Shown: positions 1 to 11,242, numbered from the stretch's first letter. The stretch is DNA of 64,000 nt from Batillaria attramentaria (GCA_018292915.2 JACVVK020000337.1:56001-120000), one strand, 5' to 3'. Numbers and translations: made by a program. The notes: a model not told the origin generated them from the sequence alone.

Positions 1-55
1 GACTCGCATGCGTTGTATAATGTAATGGAATGTGATGTGATGTAATATTATGTCA

Positions 56-347
56 ATAATGCTAATCGGAGCAGTGATCCGCATGGATTCTACAATGTAA
101 TGTAATGCTGTATAACTTAAATTATGTTAATAATGCTATCCTGGGCATATATCCAAGTATAGACTCAGTTCCACCCTGCATGCATTAACCAACAAAACAA
201 AAAGAGAAATAAATCAAGGTAAACTTCGTTCTTCACACGGAACAAATCTTGTACAAACTACATTATGCTCTGGATAGTATTACTGACATAATTTGACACT
301 ATTTTACATTGCAGAATCCATTCGGATCATTGCCCAGGGTAGCATTA
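56..347. repeat. Inverted/tandem repeat at window start
   Basis: A 44-bp block at 56-100 (TAATGCT... GATCC.CATGGATTCT.CAATGTAA) recurs as an imperfect reverse complement at 304-347, and part of it recurs directly 74 bp later at 131. This could be a small MITE-like or foldback remnant. No coding sequence is seen. Confidence 0.5.
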
Positions 348-359
348 CAGACTAGACAG

Positions 360-1470
360 TGTTTGGTACGTCCACGAAGAAACGTCTATTTATCATCTTA
401 AGTTACAATCTGTACGTTTTTTGTTGTTGTTGTTTTTTTTTCATGATAAACAACCGAAAATCACCAAATGCCTCAGCATGGATGGTCGTAAAGATTTACA
501 ATTTAGCACCACAAACAAATCATTTTAAATGCCTGGTCGGTACGTGGGGTGGACGGAAGCAAAACTCTGACTACTCACGTGTCCAAAACTGAAGATTAAG
601 ACAAGACAGCGCAGTCCATGAATATCCTATGCACTTGATTAATCGCAATGCTGATAAGTTTGCAGGCTGGAGTTTATCAAACACAGGGAAGCACGGGTCT
701 TTTGTTTTGGCTGGCGGTTCCTGTTAGAACAAATCTTATGTCAAATCTGCAAACAAGTTTGACATCGAAACAGAACGAGTGAGGCTGAGCAAACAGATCT
801 TTCCCTGCACTTAGGAATCTGTTTGGTAGCATTTCACAAGATCCAAGCTGCTTCTTCGTTTTTTAAGGGAAACAAACGTGCGTCTGTGCCATCTAACTGA
901 AGACATATACAGTGCAACGCATTAACAGACACTTCATATACATTTGGTCAGCTGAACGATCCCTTTTTACGGAATATATCAAATGGACCAGGATATGTCC
1001 TTGCCATACACACACTTAACTTCGAGAGATAACAAAGGCCATCAAAAACTCTGCTACGTAAATATAGGGAATGCTTTGATATTGTCAAAGTACCGTCTTC
1101 GGGTCTCTTATCACTGAATTAAGTCGGACCGAGTCTTAAAATCAAGGCACAAACTTTGGACAGAGCCTAAAAGCAACGGATTTGAGGGTGAGTGCTTTTC
1201 CCTCCAGTAATGTATGTTATTTCTCGTGCGTTTTTGGCACACGACTACAATTGTCATAGCTTTTGCTTTGTGGCTTCGTTGGTAATGGTCGGTTGGAGCA
1301 GGGAAGTCGGGGGACCAGGGAATCGGGGAGCCGGGGTTGCAAGGGGTGCGAGGGAGTGGCGCTATGTCGTGAATCCACTATGACAAGGCCGCGGGAGAAA
1401 GTATGGCCGCTTTGGCACAAGCAAGAGTTGACGACCATACCTCAAGATACTTCGTGGCCATGGAAATTTC
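360..1470. other. Non-genic stretch, nothing recognised
   Basis: Only short random reading frames are present, without splice context or family motifs. I see no promoter, RNA gene or repeat that I can name. Confidence 0.5.
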
Positions 1471-1474
1471 CAAG

Positions 1475-1477
<3 letters not shown>

Positions 1478-1541
<64 letters not shown>
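1478..1541 (+). repeat. (GT)n microsatellite
   Basis: About 64 bp of uninterrupted GT dinucleotides, followed by T- and C-rich runs to about 1588. Confidence 0.95.
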
Positions 1542-1543
<2 letters not shown>

Positions 1544-2012
1544 CATGTATTTTAGTTTATTCTTTTTTTTTCTCTCCCCCCCCCCCCTCCCCACCTTCGT
1601 CTCTGTATGGCTCGTCCGTAACATTACCACCCGCAACAAAACGGTCAGTTGCAGTTTCAGTCAGTGTATCACACCACGTTCAGATAACGAACACGTGACA
1701 CGTTTCGAGATTTTGCTTTCAGACCATTGACCGCTCGCTAATAGAATGCACGATCCTCTCATTCCTAATGTTTCCATCTTTTGATGTGTCAGCTCGAACG
1801 TGTTACTGATATCATCAGTGGGATCGATGTCAGAAAAACAGAAGCTACTCTTGCGGCCCAACAAATGGATATTTTGATATTAGGGTTGGGGTGGTGGCTA
1901 TTTCACAACTTGAGTTGAACGGCCGCGTTCTGCATAATTATTTGCTGAAAATAACCAGTGACACAGGTAACATAATTCTCGGTGGTAGGTAGAAAGACTT
2001 TTGAAAAATAAA

Positions 2013-2013
<1 letters not shown>

Positions 2014-2094
<81 letters not shown>
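2014..2094 (+). repeat. (CA)n microsatellite
   Basis: About 80 bp of CA dinucleotides. Reading frames across it are artefacts. Confidence 0.95.
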
Positions 2095-2097
<3 letters not shown>

Positions 2098-2253
2098 GAC
2101 ATAATTGTGATACAAAGAGCCGATAGATTTCGAGGATACCTTTTTCTTTTATTTTGGGGGTGGGATGGCGGGGGAGTGTGGGGGGGGGGGGAGGAGGTGT
2201 TGGTGACCCTGTCTGTTTAACCTTAAAAATAACCATCGTACTTCCACATTTAG

Positions 2254-2431
2254 AGGGTGGGAAGGTGGGTGAGTGTTTGGAAGTTTAACGTCCTTTTCCA
2301 CCACGTATGGATGATATCAAAGACGGGGCAACAAGAAAAAGGCCAGTACAAATATTTGGCTCCAGTCGGTATTCGACCTCACGACCCGAGCATCGAAAGT
2401 TCGACGCTCTACCATTCGGCTGTCCCAGCTC
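2254..2431 (-). mobile_element. SINE-1 copy (tRNA-derived, ~170 bp)
   Basis: On the minus strand this reads a tRNA-like head (CCGAATGGTAGAGCG box A, GGTCGAATACC box B), then the body CAAATATTTG...GACGGGGCAA (plus-sense) and a C/A-rich tail. It matches at least eight other near-complete copies in the window. It is diverged, hence old. Confidence 0.85.
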
Positions 2432-2534
2432 ATCACATTCAAAAGGGAAGTAGGAAAAACATTACGCACTGTAACAACTCTGTGTTGACATCAGTGATCT
2501 CAAAGGCGGGTTTGCTACGGATTTACTTAAAGGA

Positions 2535-2850
2535 GCAAATGCTACCATCTTTTTGCTCACGGATCATTCTGAACTCTTTTCGTGGTACATGTATCTTTCA
2601 TCACGTCACTTACACACCTGCACAGTGACAGCGTCTGTAATGCTGGCACTGAGCCAACAGAAGCGTACTCGATGACCACACTGAGTGCTCCAGTAGTGTA
2701 ACAACAGTCTTAGAATTTGAATGTTCGACCGCTCGCGCAGCTGAGTGTAAACAACATTGTATCGCATTAAGAGCTGTACTGATCATGAAGATGAGTATTT
2801 TGAGCATACAGGCGTACCCACGAGCGAAAGTGTTCCAAAATACAGTTTGG
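2535..2850 (+). repeat. Interspersed repeat R4, copy 1
   Basis: About 300 bp shared with 4450-4740 (same orientation), 20335-20455 and 32610-32875 (inverted). Shared words include GTAATGCTGGCACTGA, TGTATCGCATTAAGAGC and GAATGTTCGACCGCTCGCG. No coding capacity or terminal repeats were seen; class unknown. Confidence 0.6.
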
Positions 2851-2883
2851 CTTCGCAAAGACTGAATTACCCTGTTAAAACAC

Positions 2884-3176
2884 AGTTCATTCGAGCCGAT
2901 CGTCGGGGGTTCTCTCCGGGTACTCCGGCTTCCTCCCCCTCTGCTTTGGAAATGTTCAGCCCACCAAAATCGAAAAATAAATGCAATTCTAAATTCCGAA
3001 ATTTAAATAGCTGAGCTGACCCTTCGCACCACGTGAATGTAATGTGTTTATGTCCAGTGTGTGAGAGAATGCGTGTGATTCACGTGAGCGTGCGTGTTGG
3101 GTTCAGTTCGCGGCGCTTTGAGCCGATTCATGAAATTGGGTAAAGCGCCTATACAATACTCATTATTATTATAAAA
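2884..3176 (+). mobile_element. SINE-3 copy, 5'-truncated
   Basis: This is the 3' part of a ~410-bp tRNA-derived SINE found more completely at 13612-14021. It carries the AGCTGAGCTGACCCTTCGCA block, GATTCACGTGAGCGTGCGTG, GGCGCTTTGAGCC and a TTATTATT tail. The tRNA-like head is missing. Confidence 0.8.
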
Positions 3177-3797
3177 CCCCATACATGTTTGGGAGAACAG
3201 TTCTTGCTGTTGTTGTTGTTCTTTCTTTCTTTCTTGTCTTTGTTTGTTTAATCGTCGTTGCAGTTTGTCTGGATTGGTTTGGTTTAGGATTTTTTCCTTT
3301 GCTTTGTTTTTGTTTTCAGTGATGACCCCTCCTGCGTACCGAGTAATCGATTAGAATCCTGCATAATTATTACCGAGCGCAACTGGTCGATATATCAGTA
3401 TGATGCCTGGGAGCTAGGTTGACGCCGGTACCAGCAAGAAGGCATTCACACTCTCGAGGTGCTGGTGGGGGCGTGTCAACAGTATGAGGACGTGATGTTC
3501 CTTCGGGCTGATCATGTGGCCGAGAGGAACGATGTGTAGATACCCGTTGATCCAAAACGGGTGGCAGTCCACAGTTCTCAACCGTTTCCCGGCAGCGTTG
3601 CGTTTGTGGTGATCTTTGGCCCCAGCTCGGCATTATTACCTGCGGACAAGCAAACATTTGCACGCTGTAAACTCACCATTGATTCCTTTCACGCGATCTG
3701 TCTCTTGCGCCATGTCCTGCTCGGTGGGTCTTGGTGGGTAAAGCCTCTGGAGTATAGCTGATTTCGAAATAGGTACTAGGTACGTGCCCAGGGAAGT

Positions 3798-3878
3798 GTT
3801 GTTGTTGTTGTTGTTGTCGTTGTTGTTGTTGCTGCTGCTGTTGCTGCTGTTGCTGTAGCTGTTGTTGTTGCTGTTGTT
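3798..3878 (+). repeat. (TTG/CTG)n trinucleotide array
   Basis: Imperfect GTT/GCT repeats. On the minus strand it would read poly-Gln, but no splice context or homology supports an exon. Confidence 0.85.
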
Positions 3879-4105
3879 TTAAAAAAAAATCAGTTGTATA
3901 CATGTGCAAGAGTGGATCTTAAGAGAAGCCTTTGAAAAAAAAAAGTTTAAAAAAGGACTCATTTTTTGAAGGAAGGTGTAAGGATTCCGCTATAGATCCG
4001 TTGGCGCGCGTTTGCGAGCCCCCCCCCCCCCCCCCCCCCCCCTTAGTTTTGGCGTATACTCTAACCCTGAATACCCATGTGACCTGCTGACCCAATGACC
4101 AACCT

Positions 4106-4280
4106 GGGGGTGGGTATGTGGGTGTTTGGAGGTTTAACGTCCTTTTCCACCACATGGGGTGATATCAAAGACGGGGCAGCGATGAAAAGGCCAGCACAAA
4201 TATTTGGCCTCAGCCGGGATACGAACTCACGACCCGAGCATTAGAAGTCCAACGCTCTACCATTCGACCACCCCGGCTCC
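4106..4280 (-). mobile_element. SINE-1 copy
   Basis: Near-complete minus-oriented copy. The head lies at 4230-4280 (GGTCGAATGGTAGAGCG on the minus strand) and the 3' end GTTTAACGTCC/GTGGGTGTTTGG at 4110-4145. Confidence 0.88.
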
Positions 4281-4449
4281 TCGACCAGACTGGAAGCACG
4301 CGCAGTAAAGAACGAACATGAATATAAACGTATCAGTTCTCAAGTTTCAATTCGTACCTTTATTCATTTGTGTGTGTGTGTGTGGGGGGGGGTGGTTGTT
4401 GTTGGGTTTGGTTTTTTTTCGCCTTTATTTTAAACAAAGCTTTAATGGG

Positions 4450-4740
4450 GCTAATGCTACCATTTTTAATGCTCACAGATCTTCTGAACTGTTTTCGTGG
4501 TCTCTATTATCATACACAGTGAAAGCGTCAGTCTGTATTGCTGGCACTAAGTCAGCGGAGGCGCCGGACTCGATGACGAGGCGACTGTGACCACACTGAG
4601 CGCTCCAGTAGTGTAACAACATTCGTAGTAATCGCACAAACTGTTAACAACATTGTATCGCATTTAGAGCTTTACTTATCATCAGGATAGAGTATCATAG
4701 TTTTGAGAGGCCTGGAGGCACACTTGACTGAGAGACTGAA
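4450..4740 (+). repeat. Interspersed repeat R4, copy 2
   Basis: Direct copy of 2535-2850, sharing TGACCACACTGAG.GCTCCAGTAGTGTAACAACA and TTGTATCGCATT in two blocks. It lies between SINE-1 and SINE-2 copies. Confidence 0.6.
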
Positions 4741-4754
4741 ACTGTACCAAATAC

Positions 4755-5244
4755 CGGCCCCCGTAGTGTGATGGTTAGCAGTTCGGATCATGGACCGGGA
4801 GACCCGGGTTCGAGTCCCAGCCGAGGCAAGCGGGATTTTTCCAACCTAGGTCGGCTCCTACGAGTCCTACCCAGAGCGGGTGTGCTATGGACCCAATGGG
4901 GAAGCTATTGCCACACAGCCGAGATTCACCCACTTCACGGGTGCGACTTTGGGGGTGCTTCCCTTGGTATGGCACGTCTTATGATGTGGCTGATTACACG
5001 GCCGTAGTTCCAGAGCCTGGTTAATGCCGGGATATTTAGACAGGAAGCGTGGAATGCGGCCCTGTCCCGCAGTCCCAAACCACACGGACCTCCATAGCAT
5101 CATCTTACCATCATCCTCATCTCCATCATCATGCATAATAAAAATTGCCTCAGTATCCGAGCCCTCCGTGGATTCCACCCATTACCTGGGAGGAACACCA
5201 CTGGAACTAGCAAAGAGTTGGGGCAGCCAAAAAAAAAAAAAAAA
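4755..5244 (+). mobile_element. SINE-2 copy (tRNA-derived, ~490 bp, poly-A)
   Basis: The tRNA-like head has box A TAGTGTGATGGTTAGCAG and box B GGGTTCGAGTCCC. A ~400-bp body contains GCCACACAGCCGAGATTCAC and CCACTGGAACTAGCAAAGAG, and the copy ends in a poly-A run at 5230-5244. A second near-complete copy lies inverted at 52262-52760 and fragments at 46440-46850 and 59463-59540. Confidence 0.88.
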
Positions 5245-5640
5245 GTTCCAAATCATAAGGTGGCTTAGCAAAGATGGGGTTAGCCCGTTTAAAAAGCTTG
5301 TTCTGTGAAACTGGTTCGTTTCCTCCTGAAGATTATATTGAGGTTCTCAATTCTAAGTCACCCTATCAGCTTCATCATGATCTTAACTAGAACTGACTGT
5401 CCGGCTTAACATCATTCAGACGAACTTGAAGCTTGATACAAACAGACCTCGAATTTCGAATTCCTCGCGGATCTGGCAAGTCCCTGGCGGAGTTAATTAA
5501 AGGCGATAGATGACCCGGGTCGTCTGTGCTGAGTGTATGGATATTTTTATGACTGCGTTCAGAGAGTTAATTTATGACAATTCAGGCACGTGACCGGCGT
5601 CGATCGACTGCGTCAGGGGGCCGCGGGAGATCGAGCTGTC

Positions 5641-5884
5641 AGTAAGGTGGAGTTGTCTCCCTTGCCGCAACAAGCACGCGTTTTTCGTGACAGAGCACAA
5701 AGCTGCCACGAAAAATGCATGCTGAGGGTCTGTGTATGTACGGGGGACAACTCATGCAGGCAATAATCTCGAATCAGGCTGAGAATGTACTGGTGCTGGT
5801 GAATGCGACAGTTTTCACCGCTTCTGTGCACACTGTGAAATAACACGGGGACCTCAAAGTTGTTCGCAACTGTCCACTTTCAGG
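5641..5884 (+). mobile_element. Foldback element, half copy
   Basis: Matches the centre and right arm of the palindromic element at 31985-32596 (GTTTTCACCGCTTCTGTGCA, CTCAAAGTTGTTCGCAACTG). It also keeps the central hairpin, in which TTTTTCGTG and CACGAAAAA flank a short loop. The left arm is absent. Confidence 0.7.
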
Positions 5885-6469
5885 TTTCTTCCGGCCGTTT
5901 GATGTTGTTGTTTTCTCCTTTTGTTTCAAGTTTTTTTGGTTTTTTTTTTTTTGGGGGGGGTGGGGGGGGGGCAGTTCGTTACAGTTCCCGGTGGCCCCTC
6001 CCAGCCGCAACTTGACTGAGTCACTCAGCCTGCCGGGACTCGAGGAGCGGCGCAGACCGTAACCGCCTCGCGGTCTGAGTTGCCATAATAAAATGATCAC
6101 CAGAGAGATTGTGGGCAACACAGTAATCAGGAAGAAGTTTATATTTAATCGTCTCCGAAGGCGGGGGGGGGGGGGGGGGGGGGTAGGGCCTTTAAGGGAA
6201 CCCTTCTTTGGCACATTCGGCCAGTTAATACATGTAGAAGTTAGTGTACAGTCCAGTTCCGGCGGCAGTAGGGTCGGGTCGGGGAGGGGGGAGGGGGGTC
6301 GGCCTTACCTCTTGCCGCCTGCAAAAGTACTTAACCGGCCAAGAGGAGAGGTTTAGATTGTACAAGAGGGATCATATGGAAGACCTAACGCAAAACGGCG
6401 TTCCGGCGGGTCCTGAAATCTACAAAGATAGAGCTGTTAAATGCTCTGTTAAAATAAAATACTCTCACT

Positions 6470-6522
<53 letters not shown>

Positions 6523-7130
6523 GTCAATCAATCAATACATCTTTATTATCCCAGAGGTAAATTTGGGTGTGGTGGACAAACAAAGACAATGATAAACATC
6601 AACTTAACAATACACATATTAAGATAATACATAATAAACACTACAATTAAATTAGAGATTTCTATGAATTAAAAAAAGCACATAAAAACAGTCTTTGTAT
6701 TAAGGCAGGTATAACCTATGATAACTATTTAAGATTATCACACAAATGCAGAGGGAAACAGGGGGAAAACGCTCACGTACAACAGAGAGAAAACTTTCAC
6801 GTACAACAGAGGGAAAACATTCACGTACAAAAGAGGGAAAACTTTCACAAATAAGCAGGAAGTCAGGCACAGCCGTACGAAAAGATGCATCAAAAGGAAA
6901 GATAGGATAGGGACGGATGGTGGTGGGGAGATAGGTGGGATGAGGGGAGGAGTGCCTGTTATGAGACCCAAGCAGAGAACCTCTGACGTTGCCCAAAGCA
7001 AAGCTAACAGCCCGTACCCACCCCAAAGACACTCGCCCAGCCAAGCAGCCAGAGACACATGCCAGGTACAACTTGTCCTTAAGGGCCAAACGCCTTTGGA
7101 CGTAAAGCAAGCTAATGATGAGTGCCTGTT
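6470..7130 (-). mobile_element. LINE-type 3' end with (AATC)n tail
   Basis: The minus-strand end reads ATAATAAAGATGTATTGATTG followed by about 16 AATC units at 6470-6535. A 3' end of this form is typical of CR1-like non-LTR elements. The body at 6750-6850 carries four ~24-bp units (GGGAAAAC.TTCACGTACAA). No RT domain is readable. Confidence 0.5.
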
Positions 7131-7189
7131 GCATCACGGACGAACGTACTGAGCACGAAACCGATTGCAGCAGGCTACGATGATGAATG

Positions 7190-7287
7190 TCTTCACGCGT
7201 CATATTACCTCACAACCAATCCATTACATACCGTGGGACTGAACCCCCGGTCGCCTGTATATAAAAGGGCTGCATGGCCAGTGTCGG
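7190..7287 (+). promoter_or_regulatory. Promoter of peptide gene A
   Basis: A TATA box (TATATAAAAG, 7258-7267) with CCAAT (AACCAATCC near 7215) about 40 bp upstream and a CGTCA half-site near 7198. About 70 bp, including spacing, is almost identical to the inverted promoter of gene B. That conservation outside the coding region supports function or recent duplication. Confidence 0.8.
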
Positions 7288-7357
7288 ACATCACATCTAC
7301 CTTCTCCATCTCGACTCTACTGACTTCACACCTTGCTGTGTCATCTCTCCATACAAA
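7288..7357 (+). other. Gene A exon 1 (5'UTR)
   Basis: Non-coding first exon starting about 25 bp after the TATA box (exact start inferred) and ending CATACAAA|GTAAGT. It has no ATG. The same exon is found in gene B, and a diverged version in gene C. Confidence 0.75.
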
Positions 7358-7407
7358 GTAAGTCGCGATCACTAGAGCCAGGTTTACCTTCGCTGCTGAT
7401 TTTACGT

Positions 7408-7600
7408 GTTACTTGGGCCCGTATGTAAAAGTCGAGGTTAATTTAACCCACGGCTACGGGCCTAACCCAGACTAGGACAAAAGAAACCCAAAAGCTAATT
7501 TACATACAAAAGGAAGTGAAGAAAGGAAGAAAAATCCTTCTATAACGGCTTAGGCACCTTGCTGGAATGGGCCCGCTTCTTGATTTCAAACAAACAAAAA
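7408..7600 (+). repeat. Conserved intron-1 block shared by genes A and C
   Basis: About 180 bp (GTATGTAAAAGTCGAGGTTA, CACGGCTACGGGCCTAAC, CTTCTATAACGGCTTAG, GCTGGAATGGGC) is almost identical to 19259-19440 in intron 1 of gene C. It could be ancestral intron sequence or a repeat inserted twice. A partly rearranged echo lies at 7615-7690. Confidence 0.7.
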
Positions 7601-8017
7601 ACAACAGAAAATTTAACCCTAGAGCTAGTTTAGTTCGAAGTTAGACTCTAACCTGGGCTAAAAGCCCTAACCTCGACTATTACATACGGGCCCAGAAGCG
7701 ATGGTCTACTGTAGTGCAGACGTGCAAGTGTAGTCAATACATTAAATTCATCCACTTCGGCGGTGATTATTTTCAGCCAGTTTCTCGGACTTGCGAAGTT
7801 TAGGGGAGTGTAGTGAAATCTTCGGCTGGTTGGTTGTTTTACACGGACATGGATGCCTACACCAGGAAATTATCGATATCTTCCTCTAAAAACGAGAGTG
7901 TAAGGACTTTTTCTTTGTTTGTTTATTTGTTTGTTCTTTCGTTTTTCACGGCTATTCGATGCCTTGTAGATAAATGTGACCTAAGTTTCAGTGTGATCTG
8001 TTTGTTTGCAGGTCAAG

Positions 8018-8254
8018 ATGATCAAGCTGGTTCAGGTCGTTCTTCTGGTTGCCCTGGTGGCTGCTGCCTCAGCCAGCCTCTATGGCGGACTAGGAATGTT
8101 GGGCATGCCCTTTCTGGGCGGTCTTGGCTATGGCTTTGGCGGTCTTGGCAAGGGCTACGGCTTGGGCGGTCTTGGATATGGCATTGGCTACGGAATGCCC
8201 TGGCTCGGAGGACTGGGCTACCCACTGATGGGCATGGGCAAGATGTACGGCTAA
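8018..8254 (+). CDS. Secreted Gly/Leu/Met/Tyr-rich peptide, gene A (78 aa)
   Basis: The predicted peptide has a classic signal sequence (residues 1-19: MIKL, hydrophobic VVLLVALVAAA, ending ASA). The mature ~59 residues are built from GGLG-Y/K-G-F/Y-G-L units and end in GMGKMYG. There are no cysteines, so no disulfide fold is expected. The whole CDS lies in exon 2 (8012-8261): acceptor TTTGCAG|GTCAAG directly before ATG, donor AAG|GTGAGT seven bases after the stop. The start is fixed by the signal peptide and by identity with genes B and C. Compared with B/C it lacks one 9-residue repeat unit and has Leu for Met at PF(L/M)GG. Function is unknown. The composition resembles molluscan shell-matrix, adhesive or glycine-rich antimicrobial peptides, which is only an analogy. 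Confidence 0.9.
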   Translation: MIKLVQVVLLVALVAAASASLYGGLGMLGMPFLGGLGYGFGGLGKGYGLGGLGYGIGYGMPWLGGLGYPLMGMGKMYG

Positions 8255-9268
8255 ACACAAGGTGAGTTCTTCAGTTTGTACAACTCCAGCTTGATGATTA
8301 TTGTAATGATGTTAATTCTCACCCACACACCGAACACCGACGTGTTTGAAGTCCACGGTGGTATAGAACTACCGATCTTATATGTAGTATGAAGTGCCTA
8401 CCCGTGTGTTTACGTGATATTGATTATCTTTCTTAGCCGCCTGTGTGATCAGCGTTATTTTGTTTTGTACTATCAGCTTTGATTTTCACCATTAAATTTA
8501 GGCTAGTTGTGATGTAATAAGTTTAAAACAATTTCTTATCCTGTTTATTACTTTTGTGCTTTGTGTGTTTTACGTTTATGCCTCTCACATACTTAACTCG
8601 ACTTCACGTTTTGTTTACAAAAAATTAAAATTAAAAAAAAAACACTTAACACTCAGACATTTCCCTGGTTACTAGCTGTTTTAAATTTTGATGCGTCGTA
8701 GTTTCTTTCTTGTATATCATATGGCTCAGCGCAAACAAAATACGTAGGGCGCCTTCATAACTGTGTGGACAGAGTGAATATGTTAAAAAAAAAGTCTCAC
8801 AGTCATGAAGAAACACCGGTGCAAATGTGGCGTCATTTGGCGTCATTTGGCTATATTTGCATTTCATTTGCTTTTCAAATCCTGACTTTTGCGTAATTCT
8901 GGAGTTTGCATTTTAACCTTTTCCTGGGTCGCTCACGTTATCAGAGGTTTCTCTTCAGCTGCATGTGTGACCACGTCATAGTCACATGATTCCTACGTCA
9001 CACTTTACCAGCGATTTTCTCAACATGGCCGCTTTCCAAGAGCATGTTTTCAACAAACATATCTCAGGTCTACACAATGCTATAGACATCATTTTCATAT
9101 CAAAAGAAAGCTTATGTTCTGCACTTTTCAATGTTACCAGCTTCATATGCCAGACACCCCCCCCCCACCACCACCACCACCACCACCCCCCTTTATTCCC
9201 CCTTTGTGGGAACTCATCGTATATATAATAATTTGTTAATTTGTTTGGTTTTTCTGTCTGTTTCGCAG

Positions 9269-9395
9269 AATCTCCATTTGGTCCCATTGATCTGCGTTTG
9301 TGGTGCTGATTGTCGTCTGGTTTTCTAAGAGGAAGATGTGATCATGTATTGTTAATGTTGTGCAGTACGTGCAATAAATGTTCATTAAAGAAATA
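9269..9395 (+). other. Gene A exon 3 (3'UTR) with polyA signal
   Basis: Acceptor TTTCGCAG|AATCTCC, no coding sequence, AATAAA at 9373-9378 with cleavage expected near 9395. Its close inverted match is 13205-13332 (gene B), which identified this exon. Confidence 0.78.
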
Positions 9396-9418
9396 TCCGT
9401 ATTTTGCTTCCTATTTTG

Positions 9419-9612
<194 letters not shown>

Positions 9613-10036
9613 AACCAGCAACAACAAAAACATCAACGACAACAACAAACACACAAAACAAGTCACTATGCAGAGTCCTCTTCTTCTCAATCAGTAAATG
9701 ACATACCGGTTCTATTAGATATATGTAATTACGAGAAAAACATAAATTTTACTCGACAGGTTCTTTACAGGCAAGCGTCAATCGCAGAGAATCGTGTGCT
9801 GTTTAACGTAAAACACACGTCACGGACAGTGAGCAGGGTTACTCAGTTCTGAGGTATGAAAAGTGCAAATGTGGTAGAGCTGATTAAAGTTTATTTTATG
9901 TGCAATTTTGTTGTTGTTGTTGTTTTAAATAACAGCTTTTCCCTTCCTGTCTTCACCAGATCTCCCCCCTCCCCCCCCCCCCCACCACCACCACCACCAC
10001 CATCACCATACTCACAAACTAAATAAATAATGAAGC

Positions 10037-10210
10037 ATAGGGTGGGTGTTTGGGAGTTTAACGTCCTTTTCCACCACGTATGGGTGAAATCAAAGACAGG
10101 GCAACGAGAAAAAAAAGGCCAGCACAAATATTTGGTCCCAGTCGGGATTCGAACTCACGACCCGAGCATTGGGAGTCCAACGCTCTACCAATCGGCTATC
10201 CCGGCTCCCC
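10037..10210 (-). mobile_element. SINE-1 copy
   Basis: Near-complete minus-oriented copy, with its head at 10160-10210. Confidence 0.88.
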
Positions 10211-10475
10211 TGAATGAAGTATACACACAAAAATGAAAAGAAGATGGGAAAGGGGGGGGGGGGGGGTCGGGGGGGGGGGGACATTTACACATGACCAAAT
10301 AAGCGAACCTGACAGAAGCGGACCAGGCGCCAGGAAAATTTCACTCGGGCCAGGAACCGAACCTGGAAGTACATTCTACAAACGCATTTGAACCAGGCTC
10401 GCTTTGGGTGTCAGGCCAACAGTACGTAACAGGTCAGCACATCTACAAAACTGTACTGTAGTTATACATGTATGT

Positions 10476-10648
10476 GGGAGCCGGGGTGGCCGAATGGTAG
10501 AGCGTTGGACTTCCAATGCTCGGGTCGTGAGTTCGAATCCCGGCAGGGGCCAAATATTTGTGCTGGCTTTTTCATCGTTGCCCCGTCTTTGATATCACCC
10601 GTATGTGGTGGAGAAGGACGTTAAAAACCCATACACCCACCCCACCCC
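10476..10648 (+). mobile_element. SINE-1 copy
   Basis: Plus-oriented copy: GGGAGCCGGGGTGGCCGAAT head, box B GAGTTCGAATCCC, body, and a CCCATACACCCACCCC tail. It faces the copy at 10037-10210. Confidence 0.9.
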
Positions 10649-10766
10649 GCGATCCATGATCACAGTTTTGTACTGGCAAATGCCAACGCGAATATAAATA
10701 TACATACACTGATACAGTAAAACGAATACAGTAAAAATAGCTGACGTGTGTAAGGCAATGAGGATG

Positions 10767-10829
10767 TACATTCAATTCAATTCAATATAACTTTATTGTC
10801 TGTCGATGGCAGAAAAATTTCTTCTGGCT

Positions 10830-10862
<33 letters not shown>

Positions 10863-11170
10863 ACATTAATTTATCTAGACATATAAATCCATACATATTA
10901 AACACAGATCCTAAAGTAATGTGTGATGTCCAAGTCTAATACTATGCAACTAAACTAAGAAATCTAAACTAAAAGATGGCAAGGGCATAGCGGACATGAC
11001 ACAGCTGAGTAGTAAGCCCAGTTTTGAAAATCTCAACAAATAAAATCTATACATACTGGGGACGGGCAGTAAACACAGTCATGAGTTTAAAATAGATACT
11101 GCTGAGGGAATGAAAGATTTCTTAAACAATTACATGTGTCCATTGTCTGATTGTAACATTTAAGCAATAA
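10767..11170 (-). mobile_element. LINE-type 3' end with (ATTCA)n tail
   Basis: On the minus strand the terminus reads GACAATAAAGTTATATTGAA followed by short ATTCA repeats, a typical CR1-like 3' end. A (CA)n run is inserted at 10832-10863. The body is unreadable as protein, and the 5' limit is uncertain. Confidence 0.45.
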
Positions 11171-11204
11171 CAGTAGACTGTCCATTGCTCCCTCTCCACC
11201 TCCC

Positions 11205-11242
11205 CCCCCCCCCCCCCCCCACCCCCCCCCCCCCCCCCCCTC
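11205..11242 (+). repeat. Poly-C tract
   Basis: Two C homopolymer runs separated by a single A. The length should be treated as unreliable. Confidence 0.9.

Noticed and set aside
3673..3909. Poly-Gln protein on the minus strand
   Set aside because: The frame is a CAG/CAA-type trinucleotide array without flanking exon signals.
6475..6535. CRISPR-like or regulatory direct repeats
   Set aside because: A simple (AATC)n tail of a retroelement; no spacers, and the genome is eukaryotic.
10480..10560. tRNA genes (many tRNA-like A/B boxes)
   Set aside because: All are heads of SINE-1/2/3/4 copies with conserved non-tRNA bodies; acceptor-stem pairing is not maintained.
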